A stretch of DNA of 64,000 nucleotides, from assembly GCF_947487605.1 (NCBI RefSeq), contig NZ_CANKXK010000010.1:62001-126000 (forward strand). The letters run 5' to 3'. The notes below the pieces were generated by a model. That model made no database searches. It saw only the letters and a list, made by a program, of their open reading frames with translations, and was not told the origin of the DNA. This document shows, piece after piece, positions 58,517 through 64,000 of the stretch. The position numbers and the translations under genes were made by a program. This stretch comes from an uncultured Algibacter sp. GTDB lineage: Bacteria > Bacteroidota > Bacteroidia > Flavobacteriales > Flavobacteriaceae. Numbering within the stretch: the first letter of the stretch is position 1; every line of letters begins with the position of its first letter.

Positions 58517-59647
58517 ATGTTTAAAATTCGTTTTTTTTTAATCGGTGCATTTACCACATTAACTGTAAATGCCCAGTTAGAGAAAAACGAATTTGTTTCT
58601 GGCGAAATTTGGAAAGACACTAACGGAACGCATATCAATGCGCACGGTGGTGGCTTTCTGTTTTACAAGAATACCTATTACTGGTTTGGAGAGCATAAAA
58701 TTGCAGGCAGTCAAGGCAATAGTGCTATGGTAGGTGTTGGAGTATATGCTTCCAAAGATTTATACCATTGGGAAAATAAAGGTATTGCTTCAGCAGTTAC
58801 AGAAGATAAAAATTCATTAATACAAAAAGGCTGTATTATTGAAAGACCTAAGGTAATTTACAACAAACACACTGATAAGTTTGTGATGTGGTTTCATCAC
58901 GAATTAAAAGGGCAAGGTTACGAAGCTGCTTTAACGGGGGTTGCTATTGCTGATACTATAACAGGCCCATACACCTATTTAAAAAGTTTTAGAGTACATC
59001 CAAAAGTATTACCTCAAAATTTTTCAGAAGCACAGTTTTTAAAAGCTAAACCTATAAACAATAGAAAAGATGAAAACTGGAAACAAAAGGTAATAGATGG
59101 CGCTTATTTTGTGCGAGATTTTGAAGAAGGACAAATGTCAAGAGATATGACCTTGTTTGTTGATGACGATGATGTAGCGTATCATATTACGGCATCCGAA
59201 GAAAATCAAACATTACTAATTTCAAAGCTATCGGATGATTATTTATCCTTAACACATGAATATATTCGTGTATTTCCTGGTGGACGAAACGAAGCTCCTG
59301 CAATCTTTAAAAAGGATGGGAAATACTATATGTTTTCATCAGGTTTAACGGGGTGGAGTCCAAACCCTGCAAAATTAGCGGTATCTGATAAAATGATGGG
59401 AGACTGGACATATCTTGGTAATCCTTGTAAAGGTTCAGAAAAAGAAAAGAACACCACATTTTGGTCGCAAAGTACTTATGTATTACCTGTGCAAGGTAAA
59501 AAAGAGGCGTTTATTTTTATGGCAGATAGATGGCAACCTAAAAACCCAATTGATGGGCGCTATGTATGGTTGCCTGTTCAATTCAAAAAAGAGATTCCTT
59601 TTTTAGAATGGTTTGATTCGTGGGACTTGTCTTTTTTCGATAACTAA
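58517..59647 (+). CDS. GH43 enzyme of the exo-beta-1,3-galactanase type (subfamily 24-like)
   Basis: A 376-aa secreted five-bladed propeller glycosidase (signal ending in LTVNAQ). The sequence style (NAHGGGFLFYKNTYYWFGEH, IERPKVIYN, SRDMTLFVDDDDVAYH, NEAPAIFKKDGKYYMFSSG, FWSQSTYVL) is that of GH43_24 exo-beta-1,3-galactanases. In that subfamily the usual aspartate base is missing and a glutamine takes its place; here the corresponding residues would be E109, the acid E259 and Q318. Known members strip galactose or beta-1,6-branched units from beta-1,3-galactan main chains of type II arabinogalactan. No anchor or sorting tail, so probably periplasmic. It lies between GH2 and the large unknown protein. 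Confidence 0.85.
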   Translation: MFKIRFFLIGAFTTLTVNAQLEKNEFVSGEIWKDTNGTHINAHGGGFLFYKNTYYWFGEHKIAGSQGNSAMVGVGVYASKDLYHWENKGIASAVTEDKNSLIQKGCIIERPKVIYNKHTDKFVMWFHHELKGQGYEAALTGVAIADTITGPYTYLKSFRVHPKVLPQNFSEAQFLKAKPINNRKDENWKQKVIDGAYFVRDFEEGQMSRDMTLFVDDDDVAYHITASEENQTLLISKLSDDYLSLTHEYIRVFPGGRNEAPAIFKKDGKYYMFSSGLTGWSPNPAKLAVSDKMMGDWTYLGNPCKGSEKEKNTTFWSQSTYVLPVQGKKEAFIFMADRWQPKNPIDGRYVWLPVQFKKEIPFLEWFDSWDLSFFDN

Positions 59648-59662
59648 TTTAATACTTTACAG

Positions 59663-62600
59663 ATGTTTAAGAAACTACTTTTTTTACTGTTATTCGTGAA
59701 TACCTTAGTTGTATTTGCGCAACAAAATATACTGGTAAACGGTAGTTTTAACAATGGTACTATAGGTTGGACAACCAATGGTACGGTTTCTGTAGAGTCA
59801 ACAGGTTTAGTATCAGGGTCTTCAGAATCTGCTCAAGTTATTGCAACTAATGGTAAATTAAGTCAGGATATAAATGCCAATGACGAAGAGTGGGAATTCG
59901 AGTTTTATTTTGCTTGTCAGAATCCAACCTTATTTTCAGGAGCAAACAGAGGCCTAAATGTTCACATTAATAATGCTGAAATCAATCTAAGAATTGCAGA
60001 AAACGGTGATATTCAAGTGTATTCTGGTTCTTGGATTACCATAGGGTCTGGTAATGAAATTTCTTTTTCAACAGATAACAATGCAGATGGAGATATTATT
60101 GATGCAGGTGATGTTTTAAATGCACATCGTTTAAAGATAGTAGGACATCAATACGGTACAGGGCAATCCAATTACGATGTATATGTTTCCGAAGCCAATA
60201 CTAGTGTACTTCAATTGGTAGCATCGGGTTTAACATATTTTCAAGGGAATCCATCAACATTAACTTCTGTAAGCTTTTTGTCTAATTTCGGAATGACATC
60301 TGGTATGTCGTATCTGGTTGATGAATGTGTTTTGTTTGATAATAGCAATATTATTATAGAACAAACAAGCGGATCAACTTCCGTAGAGGAAGAAGGAGCA
60401 ACTTCAGACACATTTACTATAAAACTAAAAGACCTTCCTACAGGCGATGTCACTATTAATATTGCCGAGGTTGGTACATCGTATTTAAATGTAACGCCTT
60501 CAAGTGTGGTATTCAATGCTTCAAATTATAACAATCCAAAAACAATAACCGTTACTGCCATTGATGATAGTGAAGCACAAGGTGGCACTTATACAACCAA
60601 TTTGTCATTTGAAGTAACGTCATCAGATTCAAATTATAATGGAAAGCCCTTAACCGATATAGCAGTTTTTATAAAAGACAACGAACCTTTTGTATATCCT
60701 TTATATAGTGGTGTTTATCCGCATTTAGCGGTAACCAATAGTAATAATGAATGTGGCGTAGGTGCTATTGTACCTTGGCAAGACGATTTATGGTATGTAA
60801 CCTATTCACCTCATTTCCCTAATGGAAGTAATGATAAATTGTATCAATTAAGTTCAGATTTAAGTGTCGTTGCTAGACCAGAAAGTGTGGGAGGTACTCC
60901 TGCAAATCGTATGATTCATTCAGAATCCAATCAGCTCATCATAGGGTCTCATATCATTGATGAAAACAAAGTAGTTAAAACCATACCATTATCTACTATG
61001 CCAGGGCGTATGACTGCTAATGCACGCCATTTAACAGACCCAGAAAACCGTGTTTATTTTGTAACCATGGAAGAAGGTATTTATGATGTAGATGTAAATA
61101 CCTTGGATTTTGTAACCTTGCACGGTGATACAAATTCTGGAGGATTTAACAGCATTGTTCCAGGTGTTCACATGAAAGGTGCTTATACAGGGCAAGGACG
61201 TTTAATGATTGCTAATAATGGAAAAGGAGGAACATTATCTGAATGGAAAGGCTTTGGCGATGGTAATCCTGCCAATTCTGGAGCTTGGACAAATATTGAT
61301 GTTAATAAGCACGTAGAAATTACATCAAAAGGAGGTATTTACGGGGCAACGTCTCCCAACGATCCCATTTGGTCAATGGGTTGGGATGATAAATCAGTAT
61401 TATTAAATGTATGCGATAAAGGTGGTGTTTGGAAGCGGTTTAGAATGCCTAAAGGAAGTTACACACATGATGGAGATCCTGGATGGTACACAGAGTGGCC
61501 TAGAATTAGAGATATTGGTTATGGCAATGGCAATTATTTAATGAATATGCATGGGTTGATGTATCAATTTCCATCAGAATTTAGTCATGATAATACAGGA
61601 GGAATTGTACCTTTTAGTAGCTTTTTAAAAATGATTGTTGATTATACCGAATGGAATGATCAAATTGTTTTGGCGTGTAATGATGCATCAAAAATGGGGA
61701 ACAGTATTTGCCCAAGAGCAGAATCCAATTTATTGTTTACTACGCGAGAAGAATTAGATACTTATGCAAGTACTCCTTTTGCTTTTGGGGGCGTTTGGAC
61801 CTCTGAAGCGGTTTCTGCAAATACACCAAGTGAAGCTATTTTAATTAGTGGTTACAAATACAGAACTCTTCATTTAGAACAAAATACCAACACCGAAGTT
61901 GTGTTTACAATTGAAGTAGATATGAGTGGAGATAATAATTGGACAACCTTAGAGCAGGTAACCATTCCAGCATTGGGGTATGCGAATTATCTACTTCCAG
62001 AAAGTTTGCAAGCACCTTGGTTACGAGTCGTTTCAAATACCAATGTAAATAGTGCAAGTGCATATTTACATTTCGCGAACGAATATAGTACACAAACACC
62101 TAGTATTATTAGCAGTATTGTACCACCAGCTCAAACTACAGCAATGAGTTCTGGATTAATTAGGCTCATGTCTGGTACTGATATGAAGTTACAGTTTGCT
62201 TCTGATATTGTTGATAACCAGGGTAGTATCACCACAGGTTATTACGAGATGTCTAGTAATATGATTATGAATAAGGTGAATAATACTAGTGGAGAAAACA
62301 CATTGAGGTCGCAATACAATACCACTAAAGATTTCAATGTAGATGAAGCATCTGTTATTGTAGAATCTCAAGGAAATCAATATCGATTGCCTTTTGGTGA
62401 TGATAAATTTAGTTCACCATTCGTTTCGGGTTGGCCTCGTGGCGAAAGAGAAATTGTTACAGAACGTAGTATGATGAACATCCACGGGACTTTTTACGAA
62501 TTACCAAGAAATAATTCAGGTGGTATGCGAAGAATAAGACCCATAACTACCCATAACAAGCAGATATTCGATTTTTGTTCATGGCGAGGTATGCTAGTGT

Positions 62601-63262
62601 TGTCTGGAAATTTTGCTAATGCCAATAACGACGAGCATTATAAAAAATCGAGTGATGGAAAAGTAGGACTTTGGTTTGGTAATGTGGACGATTTATTTAG
62701 AATGGGGATACCAAAAGGTATTGGCTCAACTTGGAAAAATATGTCAGTACAAGCCAATACACCTTCGTTGCCTTACATCATGCAAGGTTACAATGAAAAA
62801 ACGGTCGTTATGTCTCATAATTTGGACATTCCTGTAACGTTTACATTGCAGATAGATTATTTGGCTAACGGTAATTTTGTGGATTATAAATCGATTCTAG
62901 TAAACCCTGGCGAAGAAAAAGTGTATGAGTTCCCAGAAGGATTTAATGCCCATTGGGTAAGAACAAAAGTGAATGAAGATTGTACAGCCACAGCAACATT
63001 TTATTATAATGTAGAGGCACCATCATTAAGTGTTGATACTGTTGAAGATACAAACAAAATTATGGTGTTTCCAAATCCTGTTCAATCAGAATTGTATGTA
63101 GAAGGCTTAGAAAATGTAACAAACGCGGTTGTTTACGATTTGTTTGGTAAAAGAATAATGATGTCAAAGATTGATAAAAAAGTAAATGTTAGTCGCTTGC
63201 ATACAGGTTTTTATATTTTGGTTTTAGAGGGGCATGCCCCTCTAAAGTTCATTAAAAATTAA
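59663..63262 (+). CDS. Large secreted multi-domain protein, probable beta-propeller, unknown function
   Basis: A 1199-aa protein with a signal peptide (LVVFAQ) and Por-type tail (IMVFPNPVQSELYV). I do not recognise the central part. Residues 22-225 look like a carbohydrate-binding beta-sandwich; 229-342 is a Calx-beta-like domain; from 343 a long strand-rich region with WYVTYSPHFPNGSNDKLYQL and PENRVYFVTMEEGIYDVDV suggests a propeller. Two stretches, about 611-804 and 922-1115, are internal repeats: NMHGLMYQFP vs NIHGTFYELP, SANTPSEAILISGY vs QANTPSLPYIMQGY, and two closing beta-sandwich segments. It directly follows GH43 by 15 bases. A new galactan-active enzyme or binding protein is possible. 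A 24-base palindrome lies in the final codons. Confidence 0.75.
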   Translation: MFKKLLFLLLFVNTLVVFAQQNILVNGSFNNGTIGWTTNGTVSVESTGLVSGSSESAQVIATNGKLSQDINANDEEWEFEFYFACQNPTLFSGANRGLNVHINNAEINLRIAENGDIQVYSGSWITIGSGNEISFSTDNNADGDIIDAGDVLNAHRLKIVGHQYGTGQSNYDVYVSEANTSVLQLVASGLTYFQGNPSTLTSVSFLSNFGMTSGMSYLVDECVLFDNSNIIIEQTSGSTSVEEEGATSDTFTIKLKDLPTGDVTINIAEVGTSYLNVTPSSVVFNASNYNNPKTITVTAIDDSEAQGGTYTTNLSFEVTSSDSNYNGKPLTDIAVFIKDNEPFVYPLYSGVYPHLAVTNSNNECGVGAIVPWQDDLWYVTYSPHFPNGSNDKLYQLSSDLSVVARPESVGGTPANRMIHSESNQLIIGSHIIDENKVVKTIPLSTMPGRMTANARHLTDPENRVYFVTMEEGIYDVDVNTLDFVTLHGDTNSGGFNSIVPGVHMKGAYTGQGRLMIANNGKGGTLSEWKGFGDGNPANSGAWTNIDVNKHVEITSKGGIYGATSPNDPIWSMGWDDKSVLLNVCDKGGVWKRFRMPKGSYTHDGDPGWYTEWPRIRDIGYGNGNYLMNMHGLMYQFPSEFSHDNTGGIVPFSSFLKMIVDYTEWNDQIVLACNDASKMGNSICPRAESNLLFTTREELDTYASTPFAFGGVWTSEAVSANTPSEAILISGYKYRTLHLEQNTNTEVVFTIEVDMSGDNNWTTLEQVTIPALGYANYLLPESLQAPWLRVVSNTNVNSASAYLHFANEYSTQTPSIISSIVPPAQTTAMSSGLIRLMSGTDMKLQFASDIVDNQGSITTGYYEMSSNMIMNKVNNTSGENTLRSQYNTTKDFNVDEASVIVESQGNQYRLPFGDDKFSSPFVSGWPRGEREIVTERSMMNIHGTFYELPRNNSGGMRRIRPITTHNKQIFDFCSWRGMLVLSGNFANANNDEHYKKSSDGKVGLWFGNVDDLFRMGIPKGIGSTWKNMSVQANTPSLPYIMQGYNEKTVVMSHNLDIPVTFTLQIDYLANGNFVDYKSILVNPGEEKVYEFPEGFNAHWVRTKVNEDCTATATFYYNVEAPSLSVDTVEDTNKIMVFPNPVQSELYVEGLENVTNAVVYDLFGKRIMMSKIDKKVNVSRLHTGFYILVLEGHAPLKFIKN
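63223..63246. repeat. 24-base perfect palindrome at the end of a coding region
   Basis: A 12-base arm (TTTAGAGGGGCA) is followed directly by its exact complement TGCCCCTCTAAA. It falls within the last 13 codons of the 1199-aa protein, encoding part of LEGHAPLKF, with the stop at 63260-63262. It may serve as a 3' mRNA end or terminator that overlaps the reading frame, or be a small inserted palindrome unit. Confidence 0.6.
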
Positions 63263-63482
63263 TTATTGAAATGAAATTATAAAAAGAGGTTATTCTTCTA
63301 TTTCAGATTTTAGGAAAATTACCTTTGGAAGCTGCTTAAACAAGTGTTTTAAATTATAATACGCTGTAGAACAAATTATGAAAAAGAATCAAATTAATGA
63401 TGGGATTTTGATTTGTTTGTATCATAATGTTTTAGTAATAAGTTTCTATTAACAATTGAACAATTATTTAATGTTTTATTTT

Positions 63483-64000
63483 ATGTTAAACTTAGTTAAG
63501 AGGAGATTTAGGGAGGGTTTATCGCTTCTATTTATTCTGGCATTCAATATTAATTATTCCCAAAATCGCCCAAATATAGTTGTAATCATGTTAGATGATT
63601 TAGGTTATGGCGATCTTGGAATACATGGCAACCCCTATGTAAAGACTCCTAATATAGATGCATTAGGGAAGGAAAGCGTTGAATTGACACATTTTTATGC
63701 ATATCCAAGTTGCTCACCTACAAGAGCCGCATTAATGACTGGTAGATGGCCTTATAGAACAGGAATATTAAGTGTTTTTTACCATGCAGGTCTTATGCAT
63801 GCCAACGAAGTTACCATAGCCGAAACTTTAGGTGATGCTGGTTATCGAACAGGGATTTTTGGAAAATGGCATCTTGGAGATAATTACCCAATGAGACCAA
63901 CAGATAATGGGTTTCAGGAGGCATTGGTTCATAAGGGAGGTGGCATTGGTCAGGCAGCAGGCCCCGTTGGAAACACATATTATGATCCTATTTTAGAACA
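63483..64000 (+). CDS. Family S1 sulfatase, N-terminal part (cut by window edge)
   Basis: An open frame from ATG 63483 (an in-frame ATG also stands at 63471) continues past the end of the window, 172 residues visible. Seen: a signal peptide ending in NINYSQ, metal-binding [20 protein letters not shown], the formylglycine motif CSPTR with Cys77 in [15 protein letters not shown], and [12 protein letters not shown]. The [10 protein letters not shown]...[11 protein letters not shown] pattern is typical of arylsulfatase-A/B-like S1 members. It is 220 bases after the previous gene, with no obvious operator between, and extends the sulfatase set of locus 2. Its C-terminus and any T9SS tail are outside the window. 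Confidence 0.92.
   Translation, partial: MLNLVKRRFREGLSLLFILAFNINYSQNRPNIVVIMLDDLGYGDLGIHGNPYVKTPNIDALGKESVELTHFYAYPSCSPTRAALMTGRWPYRTGILSVFYHAGLMHANEVTIAETLGDAGYRTGIFGKWHLGDNYPMRPTDNGFQEALVHKGGGIGQAAGPVGNTYYDPILE

Noticed and set aside
63341-63348. CAAGTGTT near 63342 as an eighth AraR operator
   Set aside because: Only one half-site; no ACACTT at the required spacing, so not counted.

Overview
The window is an AT-rich stretch of a marine Flavobacteriia (Bacteroidota) chromosome. The evidence is two SusC/SusD pairs with the Bacteroidota TonB-dependent receptor architecture, many lipoproteins, several C-terminal YPNP-type type IX secretion (T9SS) tails, one gliding-motility-type sorting domain, promoter-like TAnnTTTG boxes, and eight sulfatase genes, a load typical of bacteria that degrade sulfated algal glycans. 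It holds two adjacent polysaccharide utilisation loci. I see no tRNA, rRNA, CRISPR, phage or insertion sequence.

Locus 1 (1-35.6 kb) looks like one L-arabinose-controlled regulon. A Nudix-fold regulator of the AraR/NrtR type (10893-11606, minus) lies inside it. A 19-bp palindrome, AAGTGT-N7-ACACTT, occurs seven times, each ahead of a transcription unit: the two GH27 alpha-galactosidases (minus), the tandem sulfatases plus a small secreted protein, two related beta-repeat surface proteins, SusC/SusD plus two paralogous unrecognised secreted proteins, a sulfatase/sulfatase/GH28-like/sulfatase cluster, and the araB-araD-araA-symporter operon. The inferred flow is: SusCD and surface enzymes bind and cut a sulfated, arabinose- and galactose-containing glycan; sulfatases and exo-enzymes trim it in the periplasm; arabinose enters through the Na+ symporter and becomes D-xylulose 5-phosphate via AraA, AraB and AraD.

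Locus 2 (36.1-64 kb, running off the end) starts with an IclR-type regulator, a second Na+/solute symporter and a cytoplasmic FAD oxidoreductase. Then come SusC/SusD, two sulfatases, two clan GH-A (GH30-like) enzymes, GH16, GH2, a GH43 of exo-beta-1,3-galactanase type, a 1199-residue unrecognised secreted protein and the start of another sulfatase. No AAGTGT-N7-ACACTT palindrome was found here. The enzyme set points to a sulfated beta-galactan or type II arabinogalactan.

Together the two loci suggest the organism feeds on sulfated arabinans and galactans such as those of green seaweeds; this substrate is inference. The strongest candidates for something undescribed are the paralogous pair 18392-20665 / 20693-22996 directly downstream of SusCD, the protein at 59663-63262, and the seven-site AraR regulon extended over sulfatases and surface proteins.
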